Positions 36,830 through 44,095 of a DNA stretch of 64,000 nucleotides are shown here, in pieces; the stretch's first letter is position 1; every line of letters starts with the position of its first letter. Under the pieces are notes generated by a model that saw only the letters and a list, made by a program, of their open reading frames with translations, searched no databases and had not been told where the DNA came from. The position numbers and the translations under genes were made by a program. The stretch is taken from assembly GCF_005405405.1 (NCBI RefSeq), contig NZ_BJDZ01000009.1:41857-105856 (forward strand). Reading direction: 5' to 3'. The DNA comes from Lactiplantibacillus plajomi. GTDB taxonomy: Bacteria > Bacillota > Bacilli > Lactobacillales > Lactobacillaceae.

Positions 36830-37060
36830 ATGGCAATGATTACAATTCGCGTATCCGATGCTGAAAAAGACTGGCTCCAATATATGGCTGATTTTCACGG
36901 TTTAACGTTATCCGATTTGGTTAAGAAGTATTCGATGGCGCAACTAGAGGATGAGTATGATTTACAAACGGCTGAAATTGCGCATAAGCGTTTCGTCGAG
37001 AGTGGTGAACAAACGGTTTCGATGCGGAAAATTATGAAAGAATTTGGTGGGCTGGATTGA
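36830..37060 (+). CDS. Type II antitoxin, RelB/DUF6290-like
   Basis: A 76-residue antitoxin candidate. The N-terminus MAMITIRVSDAEKDWLQYMA is the ribbon-helix-helix DNA-binding region of the RelB/StbD/DUF6290 type. The rest is the acidic, flexible toxin-binding tail. Start ATG 36830 follows GGGGGTGAT; the longer in-frame ORF back to 36737 lies in the terminator and has no ribosome binding site. It overlaps the toxin gene by TTGA. It probably represses its own promoter through the GTATTAC repeats. Confidence 0.85.
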   Translation: MAMITIRVSDAEKDWLQYMADFHGLTLSDLVKKYSMAQLEDEYDLQTAEIAHKRFVESGEQTVSMRKIMKEFGGLD

Positions 37061-37326
37061 GTTATCGGCTAGAATTCACTAAAGAAGTTCAACGAGCTTT
37101 ACGTAAAATGGACCGCCACCAAGCAACGTTAATTGTTCGTTGGTTGTACTTGCACGTTGACGGAATAGAAGATCCACGTTCAATGGGGAAAGGGTTAACG
37201 GCCAATCGTTCTGGTCAATGGCGTTATCGAATCGGTAATTACCGTGTTATTTGTGAGATTCAGGATGAGCAATTGATTGTAGTAGCAATTAATATTGGTC
37301 ATCGGCGTAACGTGTATGATCGGTAG
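37057..37326 (+). CDS. Type II toxin, RelE/ParE family
   Basis: An 89-residue toxin candidate. SYRLEFTKEVQRALRKMDRHQATLI and the later GQWRYRIGNYRVICEIQDEQLIVVAINIGHRRNVYDR match the RelE/ParE fold, with a C-terminal Arg-rich strand and a conserved Y-D-R ending. RelE members cut mRNA in the ribosome; which activity applies here is not certain. Start TTG 37057 overlaps the antitoxin stop, a layout that couples toxin synthesis to the antitoxin. A hairpin lies about 50 bp downstream. Confidence 0.88.
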   Translation: MSYRLEFTKEVQRALRKMDRHQATLIVRWLYLHVDGIEDPRSMGKGLTANRSGQWRYRIGNYRVICEIQDEQLIVVAINIGHRRNVYDR

Positions 37327-37375
37327 ATATGTCACGATTGGGTAATCCCCTAAATAGATTAAAACAGAAAATTTA

Positions 37376-37424
37376 AAGCGACCACCGTTTACTTGGAAAT
37401 CTTCGGGTAAACGGTGGTCGCTTA
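37376..37424. terminator. Hairpin between convergent toxin and umuC operons
   Basis: AAGCGACCACCGTTTAC pairs perfectly with GTAAACGGTGGTCGCTT over 17 bp. The T-rich side lies on the reverse strand, so it mainly ends the reverse operon. Confidence 0.75.
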
Positions 37425-37442
37425 ACTTGTTTTAGCAGGTCT

Positions 37443-37817
37443 TTACTGGGCACGTTGAACGTTACGAATCTGATCCAGACTAACGAAAGTCGAGCCGTTA
37501 AGCACGATATTGGTTGCATTGTAACCGCTGACCGTGCCGATTAGGTCGGGATAGAAGTGACCGTTGCGGTCCAGTGTGGCTAGCTGAATTTTGACGCGGT
37601 AGCCCTGCGCAAAGGCGTCGGCTAAAATAACGGTTCGGGCGCTCAACGGCTGAACGGGGCGTCCCTGGATGACGGTGCGCTCACGGGCCCGCACCTTATT
37701 GAGGGCGCTAGTATGGTCACTAAGAAAGAACCCTTGCCACTTAACGATACCGCGGTCGTGGTAATCATGCTCGAAGAAACGGTTGACGGCCGCCATGTCG
37801 AACTCGTCCTTATTCAT
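37443..37817 (-). CDS. YolD-like family protein, third gene of the umuC operon
   Basis: A 124-residue protein. Features fitting YolD-like proteins, which accompany Y-family polymerases: VKWQGFFLSDHTSALNK near residue 25 and a C-terminal beta-rich segment ending in VSLDQIRNVQRAQ. Start ATG 37817 overlaps the previous stop by 8 bp (ATGAATAA), the same geometry as the junction upstream; TTG 37838 would add seven residues. Its C-terminal motif resembles that of the protein at 7372. The function is unknown in the family; a role in regulating the polymerase is inferred. Confidence 0.75.
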   Translation of the reverse strand: MNKDEFDMAAVNRFFEHDYHDRGIVKWQGFFLSDHTSALNKVRARERTVIQGRPVQPLSARTVILADAFAQGYRVKIQLATLDRNGHFYPDLIGTVSGYNATNIVLNGSTFVSLDQIRNVQRAQ

Positions 37818-38130
37818 AATGGTTCTTGACCCTTTCAATCAACCGTTGTGAGTCGGGCCACAGCTGACCACTGAACCCTTCGAATTCAATGGTCAGCTGG
37901 GTATGGGTCCGTAGATCGCCCAGCACTTTTTCTAAGTAACTTAAGTCATAGGTTGCGATGGTGTGTAGCGGAACCGATTTTAGGCGCTCGTATTTGCGTT
38001 GGCTATTGAAGAAAACGTTATAGCTGTGATCGTAATGGTCGTTGACCACTTGAAGCCAGTACTTGGTCCGTGCAAGTCGCTTGAATAGTAAGTCCATGCG
38101 CTGGCAAATGACTTTGGCATCGTTAGTCAT
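37810..38130 (-). CDS. Hypothetical protein, second gene of the umuC operon
   Basis: A 106-residue protein that I do not recognise. It is charged, with an amphipathic N-terminal helix (KVICQRMDLLFKRLARTKYWLQ) and several Tyr and His residues. Start ATG 38130 follows GGGGGGAA and overlaps the umuC stop by 8 bp (ATGACTAA); the upstream in-frame GTG 38157 lies before that site. Its fixed place between UmuC and a YolD-like protein suggests a damage-response accessory role. Confidence 0.75.
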   Translation of the reverse strand: MTNDAKVICQRMDLLFKRLARTKYWLQVVNDHYDHSYNVFFNSQRKYERLKSVPLHTIATYDLSYLEKVLGDLRTHTQLTIEFEGFSGQLWPDSQRLIERVKNHYE

Positions 38131-39427
38131 AAGCGTTCCCCCCGTTGTGACCACCAACTAAGTTAGCCCGCTGTACGGCCGTACCACCCTTTAATAGGCT
38201 GCTGCCATAAATTAATTTGGTAAAGCCGAAGCGTTGGCGGATGTTATCGACAACGCGGTTGATCTGGGCGTCTTTTAACTGGCGGGTAGGTTGCTGAAAT
38301 AAATTAAGTTGTAAGCCGCTATCCGTAGCCAGTTTTGACGTGTACAGGGCCACGTTACGAACCGCTTGCCCGTCCCATAGCTGTTCGAACAGGTAGACGG
38401 CTTGGCGAGTCAGCTCCTGATTATCGTTAGTGGGTGGGATGGTCAGCGACTTATGAAAGCCACCGTGACCGTCCTGTTCAGCGGCGGCGTAACTAAACCC
38501 AATGCTCAGGACTAAGCAGCCGGCCTGCTTGTGATGATGACGTAACCGACTGGCGACTTGTTCGGCAATTTCACGGATGACCAACGTAATTTCTTGGCGA
38601 CTCCGGTAATCCCGTGGTAGGACCTGTGAATTCCCGATACTGGCTTCCTTGGGCTTAAACTGCGTGTGCAGGTCACTGCGGTCAACGCCCCAAGCAATGG
38701 CGTAAAGCTGAAGACCCATCACGCCAAATTCCTTTTTAATCCGGTAAGGGTTGGCGTGTGCCAAGTCATACATGTTATGGATGCCAATCCGGGCGAGCCG
38801 CTTTGCCGTTCGCTTGCCAATGCTCCAGACGTCGGTGAGATTGGGAATGGTCCAAATCATTGCGGGAACCGTTTCGTAGTGGATCTCCGCAATAAAGTCG
38901 GCGTTGTGCTTCGCGTAAAGGTCGAGCGCAATTTTGGCCTGCACAGGGGTGTCGCCGATGCCAACGGTGGTGTAGAGCCCCAGTTCAGCGCGCACCGTTT
39001 CCTGAATGCGGCGGGCCACGGCCTTAGGACTATCACCAAATAAGTGCCAGGAGTGGGTCAAATCGAGAATCGATTCATCAATGCTATAGGGGAGTAAGTC
39101 CTCTTCCGCAACGAAACGGGTAAAAATCTGGTTAATTTGTAAGTTCCGTTTGATGTAAAGGTTCATCCGTGGTGGGACGACGACTAGCCGCGGGTCTTGT
39201 GGTAAATCCCGTTGACGGGACACGTTTGCCTTTAAGTGAAACAAGCGCTTGGCCTCGGGCGAAGTCGCCAAAATCAAGCCGCCGTTGGTGTTTTTCTGTT
39301 CACTAAGGACGACCAGCGGCACTTTGAGCGGGTTAAGGCCCCGCATTGTGCATTCGACACTACTGTAAAATGATTTGTTATCGATTAAAAAGTAGACACC
39401 ATGTGGTTCGTGGTCAATAAAAGACAT
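38123..39427 (-). CDS. umuC: Y-family DNA polymerase (UmuC/PolV-like)
   Basis: A 434-residue translesion polymerase of the Gram-positive UmuC/UvrX group. The palm motif begins YFLIDNKSFYSSVE (first metal-binding Asp). The second catalytic site is LPYSIDESILDLT (about 113-125). HhH thumb WSIGKRTAKRLARIGI and a little-finger domain up to about 370 follow. A C-terminal QLNLFQ stretch (about 375) resembles a sliding-clamp-binding motif. Start ATG 39427 follows GGAGGTG. An exact SOS box lies about 60 bp upstream, so expression should be damage-induced. Confidence 0.92.
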   Translation of the reverse strand: MSFIDHEPHGVYFLIDNKSFYSSVECTMRGLNPLKVPLVVLSEQKNTNGGLILATSPEAKRLFHLKANVSRQRDLPQDPRLVVVPPRMNLYIKRNLQINQIFTRFVAEEDLLPYSIDESILDLTHSWHLFGDSPKAVARRIQETVRAELGLYTTVGIGDTPVQAKIALDLYAKHNADFIAEIHYETVPAMIWTIPNLTDVWSIGKRTAKRLARIGIHNMYDLAHANPYRIKKEFGVMGLQLYAIAWGVDRSDLHTQFKPKEASIGNSQVLPRDYRSRQEITLVIREIAEQVASRLRHHHKQAGCLVLSIGFSYAAAEQDGHGGFHKSLTIPPTNDNQELTRQAVYLFEQLWDGQAVRNVALYTSKLATDSGLQLNLFQQPTRQLKDAQINRVVDNIRQRFGFTKLIYGSSLLKGGTAVQRANLVGGHNGGNAYD

Positions 39428-39486
39428 GGCGCACACCTCCGTTGATCATAGATTTCCTGAATGGCTTTAGTTTAACATAAAAATGC

Positions 39487-39498
39487 GAACATGTGTTC
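39487..39498 (-). promoter_or_regulatory. LexA (SOS) box of the umuC operon
   Basis: GAACATGTGTTC matches GAAC-N4-GTTC exactly. On the reverse strand it lies upstream of TTAAACT, a possible -10, so LexA would cover the promoter's -35 region. Confidence 0.8.
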
Positions 39499-39499
39499 T

Positions 39500-39890
39500 T
39501 TTTGGACGAAAATTATTGTTGCTACGTCGTCACTGACACACTGGTGGGTGACTAAGATTATTAAAGGTGGCACGCATAACCACCACTTTCCAATACAATT
39601 GCCAGAACATTTTGAATGGTTAATAGGTAGTTTACTTCTTACGATGCGGACGAACGGATTTTTCATTAAGATGGGGGGAAAACTATCATTAAATCTGAAC
39701 ACAGGGTCTTCCATGAACTCAACACGGGTTAGCCAGTCAAGCTGATTTAGGTCAGAAAATACATAAATTACGTGACAAAATCGCTTATCTGTCCATAAAC
39801 CTCCAGACTGTAACGAAGTGTGCTTTAATTGAAAATTTAATCGTATTAGAATTCAAAACATTAAGACGACACGTTGTACATTAAAAAGTC
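39500..39890 (+). pseudogene. Coding-like relic, possibly a decayed MerR-type regulator
   Basis: No intact gene is visible between the SOS box and the sirtuin operon. Short coding-like segments lie in shifting frames: HFEWLIGSLLLTMRTNGFFIKM (about 39605-39670) looks like the helix after a MerR DNA-binding domain. In another frame QKIHKLRDKIAYLSINLQTV (about 39755-39815) resembles a MerR coiled-coil tail. The 84-codon frame at 39491-39745 has no ribosome binding site. The MerR reading is tentative. Confidence 0.25.
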
Positions 39891-39908
39891 ATTGAAGAGG
39901 AGATTATT

Positions 39909-40772
39909 ATGGATCAGAAAATAGAACAATTAGTTCAACAGGTTAAAGCGGCCGATGCAATTCTTATCGGCGGTGGGAGTGGCATGTCAAACGCTGCCGG
40001 AATGAATTTTTGGTACGAAGCAAGTCCACTGTTTTTAAAGTATATGCGTTATTTTCATGATAAATATCATTTTGAAGGCGTCTTTAATGGTTATTACAGT
40101 CATTTTGACTCACCGGAAGAACGGTGGGCGTTGAATATTATGGCTTGGGATATGATTTTTAATATTCCACCGCAAAAACCAACGTATGACTATTTAAAGA
40201 CGGTTATTGGTCACAAGCCGGTTCACGTCGTTACGACCAATCAAGACGGGCTGTTTAAAAAGTTCTTTCCGGAAGAGCAGGTCAGTGAAATTCAGGGATC
40301 CGATTATTTTTTGCAAAGTAAGAATCCGGTAACCGATAAAAGTTTGTATGACACCCAAAAAATCGTTAAGGACCTATTACCGAAAATAAAAAATAACCGG
40401 TTACCCAGAGAGTATTTCCCTAAGAGTAAAGTCGATGGTTCGCCGTTAATCGTATGGGCACGGGGGCCTGAATTTCTAGAGGACAAACGTTATCACGATG
40501 AATATAAAAAAATGAACAAGTTTCTTGGTCAGCACAAAAATGAAAATATTTTGTTTTTAGAGATGGGGGTTGGCCGGATGACACCGATGTTTATTCAGGA
40601 GCCGTTTTGGGAAATGACGCATTATATGACTCGTTCCCATTACGTTAATATCAATCCAAAAGATGCCATTACGAACCCGGAAATTCAAGATCGTTCACTT
40701 TTAATTAGTGAGGATATCAACGAAGTATTAAAAGAAGCAGCTGCAGTCATTAATGGAGGTCAAAATGCTTAA
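39909..40772 (+). CDS. Divergent sirtuin-like NAD-dependent protein (class M/SirTM-like)
   Basis: A 287-residue Sir2-fold protein. NAD-binding motif ADAILIGGGSGMSNAAGMNF (GGGSG at 21-25) and TTNQDG (109-114, Asn 111) are in place. The classical catalytic His of the H-G motif is replaced by Gln 129 (EIQGSDYF), and there is not one Cys, so the usual zinc site is absent. The Asn/Gln arrangement resembles class M sirtuins, which ADP-ribosylate proteins rather than deacetylate them. The macrodomain, GcvH-like and lipoate ligase genes of that class are absent here. AGAGGAG precedes the ATG. It heads a five-gene operon and overlaps the next gene by 8 bp. Confidence 0.82.
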   Translation: MDQKIEQLVQQVKAADAILIGGGSGMSNAAGMNFWYEASPLFLKYMRYFHDKYHFEGVFNGYYSHFDSPEERWALNIMAWDMIFNIPPQKPTYDYLKTVIGHKPVHVVTTNQDGLFKKFFPEEQVSEIQGSDYFLQSKNPVTDKSLYDTQKIVKDLLPKIKNNRLPREYFPKSKVDGSPLIVWARGPEFLEDKRYHDEYKKMNKFLGQHKNENILFLEMGVGRMTPMFIQEPFWEMTHYMTRSHYVNINPKDAITNPEIQDRSLLISEDINEVLKEAAAVINGGQNA

Positions 40773-42090
40773 ATCAATTCAAACCGCACAACAATGGGTC
40801 AAAGATAGTGATGCAGTTTTAATCACCGCAAGTAACGGCTTTTCGATTACCGAGGGCTTAAATCTTTTCGCCACGGACGATAAGTTACATGAAGTCTTGG
40901 GTGGGTTGGAACAAACGTACCATCTGCAAAACTTATTAGCAGCGATTAGCTATGACTATCCGAATGAATTAGACAAGTGGCGGGTATACGCACGAATTAC
41001 CGAATACTATGCTGGGCATTATCAACCCGGAGCAGTCATGAACGGACTTAAGGCAATCATTGGCGACCGGCCGTACTTTATCTGGACTTCAAACATTGAT
41101 CATCACTTTGTTTTAGCCGGGCTCGATAATTTACTAGAACTGGAAGGTAACTGGCTGGAAGGAATTTGTAGCAGTCATCCTAAAGAACATGGTACCTACA
41201 ATTTAAAAGAACAATTGCATCAGATTTATCTTAAAGACCAACAAGGGACCTTACAAGAAACCGATATTCCTAAATGTGATCAATGTGGGGCCCCGTTGAC
41301 CTTTAACATGGCTGGTCAAGACTTTCAAATGAATCAAGATCAGGTCGCCGCCTTTGGTAACTTTGTACAGCGTTATCAGGATAAACGTTTATTGATTCTC
41401 GAACTGGGAATTGGCCCTCAGAATCAGATGATTAAAGCCCCAAGTATGCAATTAGTAGCGGGCGCTGAAAATAGTCGCTACATCACCATCAATAAGGGCC
41501 AGCTCAACATCCCGACCGTCATTGCCGACCGTTCAATTGGCTTTTCTTCCAGTATCTTAGATGCTTTTGAAGAATTAAAAACTGGTAAGGATTTGGGAAT
41601 CGAAATTGAGGGCCCGGCAAAGGCGCAACCTAAGCTGACGCCTGAACAGCAAAAGGCCCAAAATGAAACCATAAAATTATTTTTCCCTTCATACATAGTG
41701 ATGCACGGCATTCGACCTGGTGAATTGACGATGTATTTAACAACCGATTCCCAGCATCAATCCCACTTTCACTTGGTTGAACAGGACCAAACCTGGATGT
41801 ATTCGTTAGGTGACGCCACGGTTGCCCATTGTTTTACGCGAGATGGCAAGTATTATCGCGTGCACCTCGGACTAGATAAGTCTAAAAAGCAGGTCCATGG
41901 ATTCTATATTGAAGCGGGAACCGTAGTTGCGTTTGAAAGTTTAGAAGATAGCGGCGCTGGTTTTGCTCAAATTAGTGGCAGCTTTCCGGAAAATGCTAGT
42001 AATGAAATCTTGATTCCTAAGAAGGAAAATTTGAAAAAGGGCTTTCCACAATATCAAGAAATGATCGAGCGCCTTGCGGTAGGTGATTAA
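40765..42090 (+). CDS. Sirtuin-like protein fused to a C-terminal cupin-like (DUF985-type) domain
   Basis: A 442-residue two-domain protein. The N-terminal sirtuin-like part (about 1-275) has VLITASNGFSITEGLNLF, TSNIDHHF (Asn 110) and ELEGNW, where Glu 127 stands at the catalytic His position. A possible zinc site is C-x2-H (135-138) with C-x2-C (171-174). After a Pro/Gln-rich linker, the C-terminal part (about 300-425), with SHFHLVEQDQTWMYSLGD and later FYIEAGTVVAFESL, follows the pattern of cupin_5/DUF985 proteins. Start ATG 40765 follows GGAGG and overlaps the first sirtuin gene. The function is unknown and activity as a deacetylase is doubtful. Confidence 0.8.
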   Translation: MLKSIQTAQQWVKDSDAVLITASNGFSITEGLNLFATDDKLHEVLGGLEQTYHLQNLLAAISYDYPNELDKWRVYARITEYYAGHYQPGAVMNGLKAIIGDRPYFIWTSNIDHHFVLAGLDNLLELEGNWLEGICSSHPKEHGTYNLKEQLHQIYLKDQQGTLQETDIPKCDQCGAPLTFNMAGQDFQMNQDQVAAFGNFVQRYQDKRLLILELGIGPQNQMIKAPSMQLVAGAENSRYITINKGQLNIPTVIADRSIGFSSSILDAFEELKTGKDLGIEIEGPAKAQPKLTPEQQKAQNETIKLFFPSYIVMHGIRPGELTMYLTTDSQHQSHFHLVEQDQTWMYSLGDATVAHCFTRDGKYYRVHLGLDKSKKQVHGFYIEAGTVVAFESLEDSGAGFAQISGSFPENASNEILIPKKENLKKGFPQYQEMIERLAVGD

Positions 42091-42092
42091 AA

Positions 42093-42677
42093 ATGAGTCG
42101 GCATAAAAAAATGGACCGTCGAACCAGATACACCATCGAAATGATCAAAGAAGCTTTTTTAACACTGGTTAATCAAGACCCCTTCGTTAAAATTACGATT
42201 AGTGAAATCTGTCGAACCGCCGATATTACCCGGTCAACTTTTTACCTTCACTTTAGTTCCATAACCGATTTACTTAATGAAGTCATTGACGACGCACTCC
42301 ATTTATCTTGCAGTTCTAAGGTGATCGAACGGGAATATCTCAAGAAAAATGAATCGCTATTACCGGTTTGCCAGCGCGTTGGTGACTCGCCTAAGTACCG
42401 GCACCTATTAATGGATCCTGACTTAAGTGAGTATATCGTTGGCCGAATCAAAGCCCATGAACACCAATACGTTGTTCCGGAAATTATCAGGAAAACCAAT
42501 CTACCAAAAGACGTTGCCGAGTCTTTGTTTACCTACATGATTTACGGATCATTTGCGGTAAATCGGCTGCACCATTTTTCAAAGGATGCCGACTGGCAAC
42601 GAGATATGGAGATATTAAATCAGTTTACCGACGCTGGGTATAACAGCTTTGGTATTGGTGGGGGCGCATCAAATTGA
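42093..42677 (+). CDS. TetR-family transcriptional regulator
   Basis: A 194-residue regulator. The N-terminal helix-turn-helix (about 12-60) reads TIEMIKEAFLTLV, then ITISEICRTADITRSTFYLHFSSITDLL. The C-terminal ligand domain is unlike well-known members. It begins 2 bp after the sirtuin-cupin gene and overlaps the first exporter gene by 4 bp (TTGA). A regulator embedded in the operon would control the whole set, including itself. The likely effector is a compound handled by the exporters (inference). No clear palindromic operator was found upstream of 39909. Confidence 0.88.
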   Translation: MSRHKKMDRRTRYTIEMIKEAFLTLVNQDPFVKITISEICRTADITRSTFYLHFSSITDLLNEVIDDALHLSCSSKVIEREYLKKNESLLPVCQRVGDSPKYRHLLMDPDLSEYIVGRIKAHEHQYVVPEIIRKTNLPKDVAESLFTYMIYGSFAVNRLHHFSKDADWQRDMEILNQFTDAGYNSFGIGGGASN

Positions 42678-44095
42678 CTAAAAAATCGGTTGGACTATTA
42701 GCAATTACGCTAGTCACCTTAATAACCTCACTAGACGCGTCCATTGTTAACGTTGCGGCGCCCATAATGGCCAAGGACTTAGCGGTTTCAACCAGTATGA
42801 TCGAATGGGTTATTTCGATTTATTTGATGATTATTGCTGCTTTAATCATGTTTTTTGGTCATTTAGGAGATGTTATTGGTAAGGTTAAAGTTTTTCAACT
42901 AGGAACCATCATTTTTACAATTGGATCGTTGTTTGCAGGAATTCGATTAGGATTCGAGGTACTTTTGATTAGTCGGGGTATTCAAGCTATCGGTGCCGCA
43001 ATGACAATGTCAAATAATTTTGGGATTACGACCGAAATCTTTTCCAAGAAGAATCGGGGACTGGCACTCTCAATCTTGACGACCTTTTTTGCGCTTGGTT
43101 TAATCATCGGGCCGTCATTAGGTGGCCTTATCCTGAGTGTCGGGAGCTGGTCCTACTTATTCTGGATCAACGTGCCAATTGGTGGCTTCGCGTTATTGCT
43201 TGGGGCTATTACCTTACCACACCGTGCTCCGCGCCAATCCAAAGAAAAACTGGATATTATCGGTGTCGTTATCTTTACTTTACTGATATGTTTATTTTTC
43301 TACACCTTAATGCGCATCCAAACGCAGGGGATTTGGACGCGCCGCTTTGCCTTGTCCCTATTAGTTATCTTAGTGCTTACCACGGCATTCATTCAGCGAG
43401 AAAAATCAGTAGCAACACCGCTCCTTAATTTGGGTATTTTTAAAAACGCTGATTTTTCAATGGGAGTGGTTGCCGCAATGCTTTCGTTCGTTGTTGGTTT
43501 TACGTGTAGCGTTATGATGCCTTACTACTTGATAAATGCTCGGCATTTAAGCACTAGCTTCGCAGGGCTTTTATTGATTGTAATTCCAGTTACTTTGGCC
43601 GTGGTTGGCCCGATTGGCGGACTATTAGCTGATAGGTATGGTGGCGAAAGGGTCTCAGCAATTGGGCTGTTTTTCTTAATTATCGCGCAGATTATGATTG
43701 TTTCATTTAGTTTAGCGACCCCGCTCTGGTTCTTCGTTGCAATGTCGCTACTTTATGGGATCGGCATGGGACTATTTCAAGCGCCCAATAACACCGTTAT
43801 CATGACCGCGGTTGAAAAAAGGTTTTTAGGAGTTGCTGGTAGCGTGAACTCGTTTGCCCGGAATTTAGGGATGGAATTAGGCGCTAGCTTAGCCACCGTC
43901 ACGCTTTATGGTGTGATGAGTTGGCAAGCTGGTCGGAGGATCGGTGATTATCCAGTCAATGATGATCACTTATTTATGATTGGTTTCAAAGCAGCGTTTA
44001 TGCTCGCACTAGTTGCTGCGACTATCGCTGAAATCATCACAATTACGAGGTATATGAAACATCATTTAAAAAATAATAAGAAATGGATTGATTAG
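42674..44095 (+). CDS. MFS drug:H+ antiporter, 14-TM (DHA2/EmrB-QacA type)
   Basis: A 473-residue membrane protein. Motif C-like region GLIIGPSLGGLI (about 138) and the N-terminal LDASIVNVAAPIMAKDL (motif D1 of 14-TM antiporters) place it in the DHA2 family. Many hydrophobic segments agree with 14 helices. Start TTG 42674 follows a GGTGGGGGCG stretch and overlaps tetR. Substrate is unknown. Together with the next gene it provides two different efflux systems under one TetR regulator. Confidence 0.9.
   Translation: MTKKSVGLLAITLVTLITSLDASIVNVAAPIMAKDLAVSTSMIEWVISIYLMIIAALIMFFGHLGDVIGKVKVFQLGTIIFTIGSLFAGIRLGFEVLLISRGIQAIGAAMTMSNNFGITTEIFSKKNRGLALSILTTFFALGLIIGPSLGGLILSVGSWSYLFWINVPIGGFALLLGAITLPHRAPRQSKEKLDIIGVVIFTLLICLFFYTLMRIQTQGIWTRRFALSLLVILVLTTAFIQREKSVATPLLNLGIFKNADFSMGVVAAMLSFVVGFTCSVMMPYYLINARHLSTSFAGLLLIVIPVTLAVVGPIGGLLADRYGGERVSAIGLFFLIIAQIMIVSFSLATPLWFFVAMSLLYGIGMGLFQAPNNTVIMTAVEKRFLGVAGSVNSFARNLGMELGASLATVTLYGVMSWQAGRRIGDYPVNDDHLFMIGFKAAFMLALVAATIAEIITITRYMKHHLKNNKKWID

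Noticed and set aside
39472..39745. Two opposing 80-84 codon frames after the SOS box
   Set aside because: Neither has a ribosome binding site; treated as part of a decayed region.
39909..42090. Anti-phage defence of the Sir2-Argonaute, ThsA or DSR type
   Set aside because: No Argonaute, TIR, SLOG or HerA-like partner is present, and both proteins resemble class M sirtuins more than defence Sir2 domains. A defence role is not excluded but has no positive sign.
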